In this document: positions 9,288 to 18,528 of the stretch, piece by piece
How the letters are laid out: each line of letters starts with the position of its first letter
How positions within the stretch are numbered: the first letter of the stretch is position 1
From: Veronia nyctiphanis
GTDB lineage: Bacteria; Pseudomonadota; Gammaproteobacteria; Enterobacterales; Vibrionaceae
Assembly (NCBI RefSeq): GCF_004116385.1
Contig: NZ_PEIB01000018.1
Coordinates: 31,309-95,308 of the forward strand
Reading direction: 5' to 3'
DNA length: 64,000 bases
The notes under the pieces: model-generated
Databases searched by the model: none
Told to the model about the DNA's origin: nothing
The model's input: the letters and a program-made list of their open reading frames with translations, nothing else
Program-made: the position numbers and the translations under genes

Positions 9288-10250
9288 ATGGCTGAAACAA
9301 TTATTCTGGACACGGATCCGGGTATCGACGATGCAATGGCAATCATGTATGTGTTGGCGAACAAACATCTTAAGTTAATGGGCATTACCACAGTCTTCGG
9401 TAACGCCACAATTGAAGACACAACCCGAAATGCTCTGTTCATCAAGGATAAATTCAATGCTTCTTTTGATGTTGCATGCGGTGCCGCTGCTCCACTGATA
9501 AAGACCCCGAATGGACCGACAGTTATTGTGCATGGTGAGCATGGTCTTGGCAGTGTCGTTGCAGACGCACCAAAATCAGTCGCTGAAGAAGAAACGGCTT
9601 GGCAGTACATGGCCAAAAAAATTACTGCTAACCCGGGTGAAATCACGTTGGTGGCTGTGGGGCCTCTTACTAATCTCGCGCTGCTTGTTCAGAATGCACC
9701 CGAAGCCGTCTCACTGGTTAAGAACGTTGTGATTATGGGCGGTGCTTTTGGTGAAAACGGGCATAGAGGTAATGTTTCGCCTGTTGCGGAGGCAAATGTT
9801 CATGACGACCCTCATGCTGCAAATATTGTTTTTGCTGCAAACTGGCCAGTGGTTGTTATCGGTCTTGATGTGACACACGAGATAGCGTGTGAAGAGCACT
9901 ATATCGAAACACTTCGAGATCATGCAGGTGAAAAAGGGCGCTTTATTTATGATGTCAGTCAGTTTTATCTTGGCTTTTACGAAACTGAGTTAAAACGAAA
10001 AGCCTGTTACTTACACGACCCCGCTGCGTTGGTTTACGTGTCTCGGCCCGAGTTATTTGAACTCAGAGAAGGACCGATTGTAGTTGTAGAAGAGGGAGGC
10101 GCTGAGGGGATGACGATCCAGAAAACAGAAAGTAGAGTCTTTTCAAATGATGCGTGGGAACAAAGACCAAGTCAGTCTGTGGCGATCAGCGTTGATAGCG
10201 AGGCGGTTTTAAACCATTTCTCTGATACGCTAATTGGTGACCACGCCTAG
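9288..10250 (+). CDS. Nucleoside hydrolase (IunH/RihA family)
   Basis: The enzyme hydrolyses the N-glycosidic bond of ribonucleosides, releasing base and ribose for salvage. The N-terminal DTDPGIDDA motif (Asp cluster that binds calcium and ribose) is diagnostic, and the downstream segments LVAVGPLTNLAL and VIMGGAF and the EANVHDDPHAA motif are typical. The start at 9288 is chosen over an upstream in-frame ATG at 9273 because GAGG lies about 6 bases before it. The 320-residue length is normal. An AEC-family permease follows 133 bases downstream on the same strand and may take part in transport of a related metabolite, though that is only a positional inference. Confidence 0.92.
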   Translation: MAETIILDTDPGIDDAMAIMYVLANKHLKLMGITTVFGNATIEDTTRNALFIKDKFNASFDVACGAAAPLIKTPNGPTVIVHGEHGLGSVVADAPKSVAEEETAWQYMAKKITANPGEITLVAVGPLTNLALLVQNAPEAVSLVKNVVIMGGAFGENGHRGNVSPVAEANVHDDPHAANIVFAANWPVVVIGLDVTHEIACEEHYIETLRDHAGEKGRFIYDVSQFYLGFYETELKRKACYLHDPAALVYVSRPELFELREGPIVVVEEGGAEGMTIQKTESRVFSNDAWEQRPSQSVAISVDSEAVLNHFSDTLIGDHA

Positions 10251-10383
10251 CGTCTCAACTTCGTTTTAAACCATTGCCTCTCATTCTTGTAAGATGAACG
10301 GCTGAGTTATCAATCAATCTTAGCCATTTCCTTTATTAGAGGTACGCAAATCGGCTGTTCGATATAAATTTCTGGGTTAGAAG

Positions 10384-11319
10384 ATGTTAGTTGTTGTTTC
10401 TATTTTACCTGTTTTTCTGGTGTCACTTTTTGGTTTCCTGACCGCAAAATCAGGAAAGTTATCCCGCTCAGATATTCAGTCACTTTCTAAATTTACCTTC
10501 TCAATGGCTATTCCGGTGATGTTGTTTACTAAAATGTCGACGCTCGCCGTGCCGGATAATATTGAATGGAGCCTATTACTCTCTTATTACCTGTCAGTAT
10601 TCATTGTTTTCTCGTTAACAGCGTTTATCGCGAGGTATCTATTTAGCGATGAGTGCGAAACACAGAGTGTACTGGGCTTTTCTGCAACGTTTTCAAATGC
10701 GGTTGTTATTGGTATACCTGTTATCCACTATACGCTGGGGGATGACGCAATGCTTCCCCTGTTCATGTTGATATCAGTTCATGCGCTAACCATCTATTTA
10801 CTTGGGTTTTTCTTTGCTGAACGTGGACGTTTTGACCGTAAAAAAGTGCTTCTATCGGTTGTGCGAATTTTTAGTGAGATACTGAAAAACCCAATTACAC
10901 TTGCCATCTTCAGCGGTCTTTTGGTCAATGTTTTGCCATTCTCACTGCCCGATTTGCTGAGTGCTTCGCTTTCCCTGTTCTCTGAAGCGGCGATACCTCT
11001 GACGTTGTTCGTCTTGGGCGCGTCGATCAGTCAATTTCCGTTAACATTTAGCTCAAGGGTTCCGTTGCTTCTGGTGGTGTTTAAAAACCTGATGCTACCT
11101 CTGCTGGTGTATCTATTCAGCACGTATGTATTTGGTTTGAGTGAAACATGGACGGTTACCGCAACTGTGATGGCTTCTATGCCGATTGGTGTGAATGCAT
11201 ATATTTTTTCTCAGCGCTATCAGAGGATTATGCCTGAAGTAGCTACATCGATTTTGTTCTCTACGGTATTCAGTATTCTCAGTGTCCCGTTGTGTTTATG
11301 GCTGTTGACTAACCAGTAG
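10384..11319 (+). CDS. AEC-family transporter (auxin efflux carrier type permease)
   Basis: This 311-residue hydrophobic protein has about ten predicted membrane helices arranged as two inverted halves. The family is known for exporting or importing small carboxylates and other organic anions. The first helix (VVVSILPVFLVSLFGFLTA) and the helix-breaking segments near SMAIPVMLF and EAAIPLTLFVLGAS are characteristic. It follows the nucleoside hydrolase and is followed by a terminator-like hairpin at 11476. The substrate is unknown. Confidence 0.85.
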   Translation: MLVVVSILPVFLVSLFGFLTAKSGKLSRSDIQSLSKFTFSMAIPVMLFTKMSTLAVPDNIEWSLLLSYYLSVFIVFSLTAFIARYLFSDECETQSVLGFSATFSNAVVIGIPVIHYTLGDDAMLPLFMLISVHALTIYLLGFFFAERGRFDRKKVLLSVVRIFSEILKNPITLAIFSGLLVNVLPFSLPDLLSASLSLFSEAAIPLTLFVLGASISQFPLTFSSRVPLLLVVFKNLMLPLLVYLFSTYVFGLSETWTVTATVMASMPIGVNAYIFSQRYQRIMPEVATSILFSTVFSILSVPLCLWLLTNQ

Positions 11320-11475
11320 ATTTTGCATTCCCTGACGGATTTTTCCTAAAGTACCAAAAATTAGGACAATACATTGATTAGAAGCTACTAAATAATAAGG
11401 AAAAATGGAGGCCGATTTAAATTTTGTCTATCAATATGGAACTATCTCCTTCTCCAGGTCACTCACCTTTAAAGT

Positions 11476-11513
11476 AAAAAGACTAAACGTACTTTTTAGC
11501 GTTTGTCTTTTTT
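11476..11513 (+). terminator. Rho-independent terminator after the AEC transporter
   Basis: Arms AAAAAGAC-AAACG and CGTTT-GTCTTTTTT pair across a short loop with one bulged T, ending in a run of T. It lies between the permease and the Q/P-rich gene. Confidence 0.7.
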
Positions 11514-11577
11514 AATTCAATGCAGCCCAGTAAACACACATTACTGGTAACTGTGTCAGATGGTGAGGAGAGTTGAT

Positions 11578-12039
11578 ATGAATTTAGGGGGCTTGGGACC
11601 ACAAACAATGGCCCTGGGCGGTAGCGTAAGCCCTACGGGTTTTGTAAACGCTGGAACGTCAGCGAGTCAAGGTATTGGTGGATGGCACGGCAATGTTTTT
11701 AACGGAAAAGGTTACGATTTTCTGCTTAATAACAATCAGCCAAGGCAGCCTGCACCTCAGCCGCAACAGGCTCAGCAACAACCCCAGCAACCGCAGCAGC
11801 AGCCGATAAGGCACGTTAATTTCGCACAACGAGCGGCAACACAGCCGACCGTCATTGCGGCAGTCGCCTCAAAATCAGCAAAGCCGCAGATATCCAGTTC
11901 GACCAAGACGTTCAATGGTTCGACAGGCGGAACTGAAGGGAAATCGTCAAGCGTCAGAAGCGATACGTCTATTTTGCAGCGTGAATACAATGCTGCAACG
12001 GGCGGCGGTATCAGCCAAAGTGGTGCAGACCGCTTTTGA
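11578..12039 (+). CDS. Small glycine- and glutamine/proline-rich protein, unknown function
   Basis: This 153-residue protein has a Gly-rich N-terminus, a central Pro/Gln tract (about residues 55-80) built of CAG/CAA and CCN codons, and a Ser/Thr/Gly-rich C-terminal half. Low complexity throughout predicts a disordered chain. No signal peptide or membrane segment is apparent. The ATG at 11578 is preferred over one 18 bases upstream because GAGGAG lies about 8 bases before it. It is bracketed by two terminators, so it is a single-gene unit. No family was recognised. Confidence 0.65.
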   Translation: MNLGGLGPQTMALGGSVSPTGFVNAGTSASQGIGGWHGNVFNGKGYDFLLNNNQPRQPAPQPQQAQQQPQQPQQQPIRHVNFAQRAATQPTVIAAVASKSAKPQISSSTKTFNGSTGGTEGKSSSVRSDTSILQREYNAATGGGISQSGADRF

Positions 12040-12058
12040 ACCTAGTTTTCATTTAGAA

Positions 12059-12094
12059 AAGCGCTTATCAAGATAGCTTATAAGCGCTTTTTTT
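12059..12094. terminator. Rho-independent terminator, possibly bidirectional
   Basis: A perfect ten-base stem, AAGCGCTTAT pairing with ATAAGCGCTT, is followed by seven T on the plus strand. On the minus strand it is followed by TTTTC, so it may also stop transcripts of the convergent DUF1501 gene. Confidence 0.85.
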
Positions 12095-12136
12095 GCCTCT
12101 TAAAAACCATTAACGGATGAGATGGGAAATCAACGA

Positions 12137-13444
12137 TCATATAATCGACAGCGGTGTATCTCTGAAGTTGATGAGGTTCGGGAAAATGTCCTGAATGATG
12201 GTGCTGCTCACACCCAGCCAACTACAGAGGTCCGCGTTTACTTGATCCGATGCAATACCGGGAATTATCCTGCCGTTTTTGTAGTCACTCTCACTGCCTT
12301 GAGAGAGATCTGGCCATCGACCAAATGCTTTTCCCCCCTTGACCGCGCCGCCCAATATAAACTGATGTCCACCCCAACCGTGGTCTGTGCCAGTCTCGTT
12401 AGCCTGAGCTCGTCGGCCAAAATCCGACATCGTCAGGGTGATGACTTGATCTGAGATGCCGAGTTTAACAAGTGACTCTTGGAAACTGGCTAACGCTTCG
12501 CTGACCTGCTTAAGCAGTATGGGATGCTTTTCTCGCTGGTCATGATGGGTATCAAATCCCCCCATGCCCACAAAAAATACCTGTCTGGGTTGTTTGAGAG
12601 AGTGGCGTGCATCAATCAGCCTTTCTACCATGGCTAATTGGCCACCCAAATCGCTCTGTGGGTAGTTGCCTTTCACTGTGTGTTTCTGGAGAATTTCCCT
12701 GAGGCTTTCGTTCTCCAATACACTGTCACGCATTTTTCTCGCATAGTTTTCCGAATACAGATTACTGTAACCCGCATCAGAAAAGTGTTCGAAGTAGCCA
12801 TCTCGAAGTGCTGACTGGTGCCATGCTTCATATTCACCGACACCGCTCTTACTGACGATGGTCTGAGGCAGGCGATCTCCTCGGGTTAGAAGCGAATCAC
12901 CTTTGACGGAAAATAGCGGTGATAGATCACTTGTAGGATTAAGTGAATCCATGACTCGACCCGCCCAGCCAAGGGAGAGCCCAAGGTTACTTGCGCCTGT
13001 TTGCCACATTGCCTGCTGGGTGTTGTGTGCCATCAAAAAGTCAGGAAGTGTCACGCGTTTGGCTTTGATGTCTGATGCCTTGGTAGGTTCGATAAGCTGG
13101 CCGCTATTAATGATGGCTGAAGCTTCTCCGCGCTTGAAGAAAGGCACAAGCTTTTCCATTGCCTTGTGAATACCAAGTGGCTCACCGTTCTCTGTTCGAA
13201 GGCCTGTATCTATCACATCATTTCTACTCAAGGCCAACGAGGGACGAACCTTTTTATAGGTCTCATACCCTGCCTGTGAGAGAGGAATCAAAGTGTTATA
13301 AGCATCGTTGCCGCCAAAAAGAAAGACGATAACTAATGCTTTGTGATCCTGCGGCTCAGAGGCTATGCTGATTGACGGCGTGACGCTCGATGCTGCGGTC
13401 AATGCTGCTGATGTTTTCAGGAATTGTCTTCTGCTTGTCTTCAT
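12137..13444 (-). CDS. DUF1501 family protein with Tat signal
   Basis: The 435-residue protein begins with a twin-arginine signal (SRRQFLKT then a hydrophobic stretch), predicting folded export to the periplasm. The family belongs to the alkaline phosphatase/sulfatase-like superfamily; here VIVFLFGGNDAYNTLIPL near the start, FFVGMGGFDTHHDQ in the middle and LTMSDFGRRA-GTDHGWGG near the C-terminus are the conserved metal-site-like segments. It overlaps the upstream DUF1800 gene by the ATGA tetranucleotide. These two families are almost always paired, suggesting that they act together at the cell envelope, but their reaction is not established. Confidence 0.9.
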   Translation of the reverse strand: MKTSRRQFLKTSAALTAASSVTPSISIASEPQDHKALVIVFLFGGNDAYNTLIPLSQAGYETYKKVRPSLALSRNDVIDTGLRTENGEPLGIHKAMEKLVPFFKRGEASAIINSGQLIEPTKASDIKAKRVTLPDFLMAHNTQQAMWQTGASNLGLSLGWAGRVMDSLNPTSDLSPLFSVKGDSLLTRGDRLPQTIVSKSGVGEYEAWHQSALRDGYFEHFSDAGYSNLYSENYARKMRDSVLENESLREILQKHTVKGNYPQSDLGGQLAMVERLIDARHSLKQPRQVFFVGMGGFDTHHDQREKHPILLKQVSEALASFQESLVKLGISDQVITLTMSDFGRRAQANETGTDHGWGGHQFILGGAVKGGKAFGRWPDLSQGSESDYKNGRIIPGIASDQVNADLCSWLGVSSTIIQDIFPNLINFRDTPLSII

Positions 13445-14972
13445 ACGATAGCCTCCTCAGCAAAAAACTCTGGGGATGTCAGAGCCACATATAGGGTGCC
13501 GCGAACTCTGCTTAGCGCGGGCTTTCTATTAAGGGAGTTGTCTAAGAGCTTTATCAGTCGTTGTCGAAGCGCATCGGACATTGTCTGACCAAAAAATCGC
13601 TCGTCCACCAGTGCAACCAAATCTGTCGACGTCTTCTGCGCTTTAAGAAAATCAGAAGCATCGTAAGCCCACAATTTCTTCCTGCCCCCGCCAGTCGCTC
13701 CACTCATTTGCCAGATAAGGTTTTGGATTTGCAACAAATAATTTGAGGTCGTTAGTTTGAATTCGGGTGCGGTGAGTCCTATGTCTGAAATCTCGCCCTG
13801 TGGTGCAAAATCAGGTGTGTAGAAATTAAACACAGACGGTGCAGCTAAGGGAGCTTGGCCTAGCTTTTTTGCGGTGCTGATGTCTCGCCAGACTTTTCTT
13901 TGCGAGCGCATGCCCAATGCCCGGGCTTGATTGGCAATGGCAATGATCGGCTCTTTTAACTTACCAAAGTGGCGATGCCTTGCTGCTTCGTCGTTGCCGG
14001 CGCAACGCCGTTCACTGCATCTGGATCGGTGAGAATGGCGAACAGCGTTGCTTTGAGATCACCTCTTACACCTTTACCGTTATTTTTAAATACCGTGGCG
14101 ACACGCTGGATAAACTCAGGTCTAGGGTTACTGGCCACGAAGCGTTTTATCAGAAGGTTAGCGATAAATGGTGGCGTATTTGGATGATTGAACAGCAAGT
14201 CCACGGCTTGTGACAGGTCTTGTTCAGCGGATTGTTTGGGTTTGAAAATTGCCCCCAATACTGTCTTTTCCCCTTTATCGTGGTGTCTGCTCTTCGAGAC
14301 CATGGGAGAGGTGCTGCTTCCGCCACTCCAACCCGTGAGAACTCGCGACAACTCTTCGACATCTTCCTGTGTGTAGGCAGGGATCTTTCGGCCTGATTGA
14401 TCCAATTTTGGTGTGCCGTCATCATTCAACAGCCATAAACCCAGCGTGAAAAGCTGCATACATTCGCGGGCATAGTTTTCGTCTGGGAAGGTATTCTTTT
14501 TGATGTTGGCTTTCCGACTGCCGCGCAATGTCAGGAAACGACCCATGGCAATATGTAGCGTCACGTCGTAAAAAAGATCCCGGAAGTTCTCTAGGGCATG
14601 TTTTACGAGTAAATCGTAGTAACTCGCCAAGAGTTGATGGTTACTGGCTCCGTTCTCAGAGACGACGAAAATCTGGCTCAGAGCAAAGGCCATTCTTTGT
14701 CTGACCTGATCTTCACCTTCCAGACTGTTTCTCCACCAAGCGCCAAGTCTTGCTGTGCCTCTCACTCTGTTCTTTTTTTCAAAGTCCGGTGTGAACTCAA
14801 TGGATAAGGGGAGGTGTAGACTTGGCTTGACCTTACTTTGGTTCTCATACCACTGCCTGAAGCCGATGACTTTCACTGCTTCTAGGTCTTTCTTGTTTGC
14901 CCCAAAGGTTGCCTGACACAGAAGTCTGTGAATCCGTTTGGGTGAGTTGTCGATGTCACTCATTACTGCCAT
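13441..14972 (-). CDS. DUF1800 family protein (frameshifted near 13966)
   Basis: Two frames together encode the family. The first (14972-13956) carries the N-terminal helices, including LLCQATFG and the RQRMAFALSQIFVV block, then YARECMQLFTLGL and the VEELSRVLTGW segment. It breaks just after ATTKQQGIAT. A second frame resumes with FGKLKEPI and runs to the stop at 13441 (13917-13441 being its visible part after an internal start). Adding one base in the T run at about 13966 restores 510 residues, normal for the family. The ATGA overlap with the DUF1501 gene supports one operon. The function of the pair is unknown; an envelope role is inferred from the partner's Tat signal. Confidence 0.85.
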
Positions 14973-15245
14973 TCTTACCCCGTTTGCATAGTCGGTGGTG
15001 AAAATACGTGGTATCTGCTCCTAAACAGGGACTAACAATAAAGAGCTTTTGGTCGACGTGGAAAGTCTCTTTACGCATATTTACACCTATTTATGAACGC
15101 TTACTCGCGATTTAATGCTTATTTTCCTTCAGTGTGATGCTGAGACTCTGAGTGATGAACAAATATTGAGTCATCACAAATGCTTGATAGCAGGTATTAT
15201 TATTGGTATCTGCACAATTATTTACTGAGCCTGCTGGTAGTCTAA

Positions 15246-15722
15246 ATGGACGAAGAATCAGATAATCAACATCAGCATCACTATGTAGGTTTTTTCCCAC
15301 GTGTGGTTGCATCGCTCATCGACGGTGTGTTGATGGCGATTGTGACGGTACCGATCCTTTACTCGGTCTATGGAGAACAATACCTGCATTCTGAAAAAAT
15401 TTTTCTGGGGAGTACGGATATGTTCGTGAGGGTTGTTCTACCTTTTATCGTCACGATCCTCTTTTGGTCTTACCGCGCGGCAACTCCTGGAAAAATGGTG
15501 CTTTCGGCCAAAATCGTTGATGCACAAACGGGGCTAAGGCCGACAACAACACAATATGTTGTTCGATATTTGGGTTACATTATCGCGTCGGTGCCGTTTG
15601 GGCTGGGATTATTCTGGATAGCTATTGATCAACGTAAGCAAGGCTGGCACGACAAATTAGCTGGCACGCTGGTGATTTATTCCAATAAAAATAAAGACAA
15701 CTTATCGATTTTTGAGGGGTGA
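15246..15722 (+). CDS. RDD family membrane protein
   Basis: This 158-residue protein has three or four predicted membrane helices. The family-defining residues are present: Arg and Asp in FPRVVASLIDG near residues 20-29 and the aspartate in the IAIDQRKQGWHD segment near the C-terminus. The middle carries the typical TPGKMVLSAKIVD motif. Some RDD proteins have been linked to ion exchange or stress tolerance; nothing here indicates the substrate. It is followed after 6 bases by the MAPEG gene, and the two likely share a transcript ending at the hairpin near 16208. Confidence 0.85.
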   Translation: MDEESDNQHQHHYVGFFPRVVASLIDGVLMAIVTVPILYSVYGEQYLHSEKIFLGSTDMFVRVVLPFIVTILFWSYRAATPGKMVLSAKIVDAQTGLRPTTTQYVVRYLGYIIASVPFGLGLFWIAIDQRKQGWHDKLAGTLVIYSNKNKDNLSIFEG

Positions 15723-15728
15723 TGAGTA

Positions 15729-16178
15729 GTGTTGCAAGAGTTACTGACAACGACATTATGGCTTCAGGTATTAGCGATGATTTCACTGACCTTTGTCGTA
15801 TGGGTTTACATGTATATCCGCCGTTTGTCCTACATTATGACGCATCATGTTGACTACGCGAAATTGGGGAAATCTTCTGCGCTGGTTGAACTAATGCCTG
15901 AAGAGGTTTCATATCCTTCAGATAATCTTAAAAACCTCTTTGAGTTGCCTGTGCTTTTCTACGTGATAAGCGTAATGGCGATTCAGTCGGGTTTGGTTGA
16001 TGAGGTACTTTCAATAGCGGCGTGGGCGTATGTCTGTCTTAGGGGAATACATAGTTTGATCCACTGTACTGTTAATAATGTACATCTGAGATTTACGTTC
16101 TACATTTTTTCTAGCTTGGTGTTATGGTTCATGGTTGTTCATGTTGCTGTGGTGATGTTGTCAGCGCCCTTACTTTGA
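15729..16178 (+). CDS. MAPEG family membrane protein
   Basis: This 149-residue protein has four predicted membrane helices. The conserved MAPEG features are NLFELPVLFY after the first loop and the YVCLRGIHSLIHCT-N stretch with family Arg and His residues. The family includes membrane-associated glutathione transferases and eicosanoid enzymes; the bacterial branch is mostly uncharacterised. The start is a GTG at 15729, six bases after the RDD stop, with GAGGGG in the end of the previous gene as ribosome site. Confidence 0.8.
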   Translation: MLQELLTTTLWLQVLAMISLTFVVWVYMYIRRLSYIMTHHVDYAKLGKSSALVELMPEEVSYPSDNLKNLFELPVLFYVISVMAIQSGLVDEVLSIAAWAYVCLRGIHSLIHCTVNNVHLRFTFYIFSSLVLWFMVVHVAVVMLSAPLL

Positions 16179-16202
16179 TGAGTCGTTTCCACCACCAAGA
16201 TA

Positions 16203-16231
16203 AAAAAAGAAGTCCAACTGGGCTTCTTTTC
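16203..16231 (+). terminator. Terminator after RDD-MAPEG
   Basis: AGAAGTCC pairs with GGGCTTCT (one G-U pair) over the loop AACT, followed by TTTT and preceded by an A run, so it can work on either strand. Confidence 0.75.
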
Positions 16232-16243
16232 ATTATCAGTTTT

Positions 16244-16268
16244 AAACCACCTCCTATGGAGGTGGTGA
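16244..16268 (-). terminator. Terminator of metY
   Basis: An eight-base stem CCACCTCC/GGAGGTGG with the loop TAT is followed on the minus strand by TTTAAAA. It lies 25 bases beyond the metY stop. Confidence 0.65.
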
Positions 16269-16289
16269 CCGTTGAGCTAAATAAACGCC

Positions 16290-17558
16290 TTAAGCGTTCA
16301 GTGCTTGCTCGATATCAGCAATAATGTCATCAATGTGCTCAATACCCACCGATATCCGAATCATCTCTGGTGTGACACCTGCTTGAGCTTGTTCTTCTGG
16401 TGTTAACTGGCGGTGTGTAGTTGATGCTGGGTGACATGCCAGTGATTTCGCATCCCCAATGTTTACCAGTCGTTTGATCATTTGAAGGGCATCAAAGAAG
16501 CGAACGCCTGCGTCGTAGCCGTCTTTAAGACCAAACGAAAGAATGGCAGAGGGTTTACCGCCCATGTACTTCTCTGCCAGAGGGTAGTACTCAGACGATT
16601 CAAGACCTGCATAGCTTACCCAACTAACCTTGTCGTTAGATTCGAGATACTGGGCCACTTTAACTGCATTTTCGACATGTCTTTCCATACGAAGTGGAAG
16701 AGTTTCAAGACCTTGCATTAACATGAAAGCATTCATGGGTGAGAGCGCTGCACCAGTGTTACGCAGCGGCACAGTGCGCGCGCGTCCAATAAAGGCAGCT
16801 GGACCAAACGCTTCTGTGTAAACAACGCCGTGATAAGAAGGCTCTGGCTGATTAAGGACTGGGAAGCGTTCTTTATGCTGATCCCAAGGGAATGTGCCCG
16901 AATCAACAATCACACCCCCCAGGGTGGTACCGTGGCCACCGATATACTTGGTCAACGAGTGAACCACGATATCTGCACCGTGTTGGATTGGCTTACATAA
17001 CACTGGTGTCGCAACGGTATTATCAACGATGACAGGAACGCCTTGTGCGTGGGCAAGGTCAGCGATTCCGGCGATATCGACAATGTTACCTGCTGGGTTA
17101 CCGATGCTTTCGCAATACACGGCTTTGGTATTCTCATCGATCAGCTCGGCGAGGCTTTCAGGGCTGTCATCTTTTGCAAATCTTACTTCGATGCCCTGAT
17201 TAGGCAGCATGTGGGCAAACAGCGTATAAGTACCGCCATAGAGTTGCGGTGTAGAGACGATATTGTCACCAGCTTGAGCGAGAGTAAGGATGGCATAATT
17301 GATCGCAGCACTACCGGCACTAACGACTAACGATGCGATACCACCCTCTAACGCAGCCATCCGTTGTTCTAACACATCATTGGTTGGGTTCATGATGCGT
17401 GTATAGATATTGCCGGGAACTTCGAGGTTAAATAAATCCGCACCATGCTGAGCATTGTCGAATTCATAAGCTACGGTTTGATAAATTGGCGTGGCAACAC
17501 TTTTGGTTGTTGGATCCGTGGTATATCCGTGATGTATCGCAAGTGTTTCGTCTTTCAT
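16290..17558 (-). CDS. metY: O-acetylhomoserine sulfhydrylase (Cys/Met metabolism PLP enzyme)
   Basis: The enzyme converts O-acetylhomoserine and sulfide to homocysteine in direct-sulfuration methionine synthesis. The 422-residue length and the long insertions relative to cystathionine gamma-synthase (for example the TFPWDQHKERFP segment) fit the MetY branch. PLP-binding features are visible: YTRIMNPTN, VVSAGSAAINYAI, the conserved aspartate in VIVDNTVATP and the Schiff-base lysine K204 in SLTKYIGGHG. It stands alone between a terminator and a long leader region holding an AraC-type relic. No methionine riboswitch could be recognised upstream. Confidence 0.93.
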   Translation of the reverse strand: MKDETLAIHHGYTTDPTTKSVATPIYQTVAYEFDNAQHGADLFNLEVPGNIYTRIMNPTNDVLEQRMAALEGGIASLVVSAGSAAINYAILTLAQAGDNIVSTPQLYGGTYTLFAHMLPNQGIEVRFAKDDSPESLAELIDENTKAVYCESIGNPAGNIVDIAGIADLAHAQGVPVIVDNTVATPVLCKPIQHGADIVVHSLTKYIGGHGTTLGGVIVDSGTFPWDQHKERFPVLNQPEPSYHGVVYTEAFGPAAFIGRARTVPLRNTGAALSPMNAFMLMQGLETLPLRMERHVENAVKVAQYLESNDKVSWVSYAGLESSEYYPLAEKYMGGKPSAILSFGLKDGYDAGVRFFDALQMIKRLVNIGDAKSLACHPASTTHRQLTPEEQAQAGVTPEMIRISVGIEHIDDIIADIEQALNA

Positions 17559-18528
17559 AGATTGTTTCCATCCCTAGTGATTATTTTCAACAAACGCGTT
17601 CGAACCATGAGCACTTGTTATATTGCCCCTTCTTAAATGGACCATTATGTCTCTCGTCGTCGTCCACAAGGCTGGTTTACTATGGCAGATAACAGATACG
17701 AGCAACGCGTCAAAGCTCAAAGTTTGTGCACCAGATTGTGGCAGAGTTAACAACTGTTGTACGTAGCAAGAATGAGTGCAGCGCATGAAATTCTGTCATT
17801 TCGATCGTCTTTGTCAAAGTCGCCAGACACTTCGCGTTGTGGTGACTAACTAATTGGTATCCCACAATAAAAGTCAGTGTAAGAATTAATCGCGGCATCA
17901 GTGAGATTTTCGTGAGCACGAATAATTCGGTACTCAAACCTCACGATATAGTCGGCAGATTTATGCTCTTGCCTGATGATAATGGGGACGTGATTTTCCT
18001 TCAGATCAGCTTTTCAGCCTATCGGCCGACTAAAAAGCATCAGTTAAAAATAGCTAATGAGCAAATATGATCGTGAGACGGGTATTTCTATTTAGGCCCG
18101 AATCTGTCGGCTCCAAGTGAAAATTATTGCGCGAGGAAAATGCTCTGGTGAAGCTACTGGATGAGGCAAACCGCAGGCTCATCTACACGCAGGCACATAT
18201 TGATCAGATAGCCTGTTGTATTGGCTTTGAAGGCCCAGCATATTTCTCAACGACTTTAAGCAAAACACAGGCATAAAACCTCAAGCGTCACGTATTGGGT
18301 AAACCTCACGAATCTATATATTCGAGATACGATTAAACAATAAGAAAAAACATGTTGAATCATAGTAAAAAAATTACTGTAAGTTGTTATGTTTTCCCAT
18401 GTTAGGAAAGCAATCTTTCAAATACGATGTAAATGTCTCTGATTGGTAAGTGCCACAACATTGAAGTGTATATTAATTATTTAAAATTAAGAGATAAATA
18501 CTAATTTACTTAAGTTGAAATTCTACTT
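17559..18528. other. Long gap with only an AraC-family relic
   Basis: 970 bases lie between metY and the oxidoreductase-MATE operon. The metY promoter must be in 17559-17850. A degraded regulator frame occupies about 17905-18302 and the rest is AT-rich with no coding signal. The composition changes to strongly AT-rich at about 18300, where the accessory cassette begins. Confidence 0.55.
17905..18302 (+). pseudogene. AraC-family regulator remnant
   Basis: A single frame from about 17905 to 18245 reads through two close stop codons (TGA at 18068 and 18074). It encodes the second half of an AraC/XylS DNA-binding domain: LLDEANRRLIYTQAHIDQIA, then CCIGFEGPAYFSTT. One base out of frame it continues as FKQNTGIKPQ, the usual end of the second helix-turn-helix. 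The gene is therefore broken by two nonsense codons and a frameshift, and it lacks most of its N-terminal ligand domain. Unlike the other frameshifts in this window, one added base would not repair it, so real decay is likely. It may be what is left of a local regulator. Confidence 0.7.

Noticed and set aside
16290..17700. SAM or other methionine riboswitch before metY
   Set aside because: I looked for the conserved helices of SAM-type riboswitches upstream of the start and could not recognise them.
17574..17937. Minus-strand small frames upstream of metY
   Set aside because: They have no recognisable domain or ribosome site and fall in the metY leader region and across the AraC relic.
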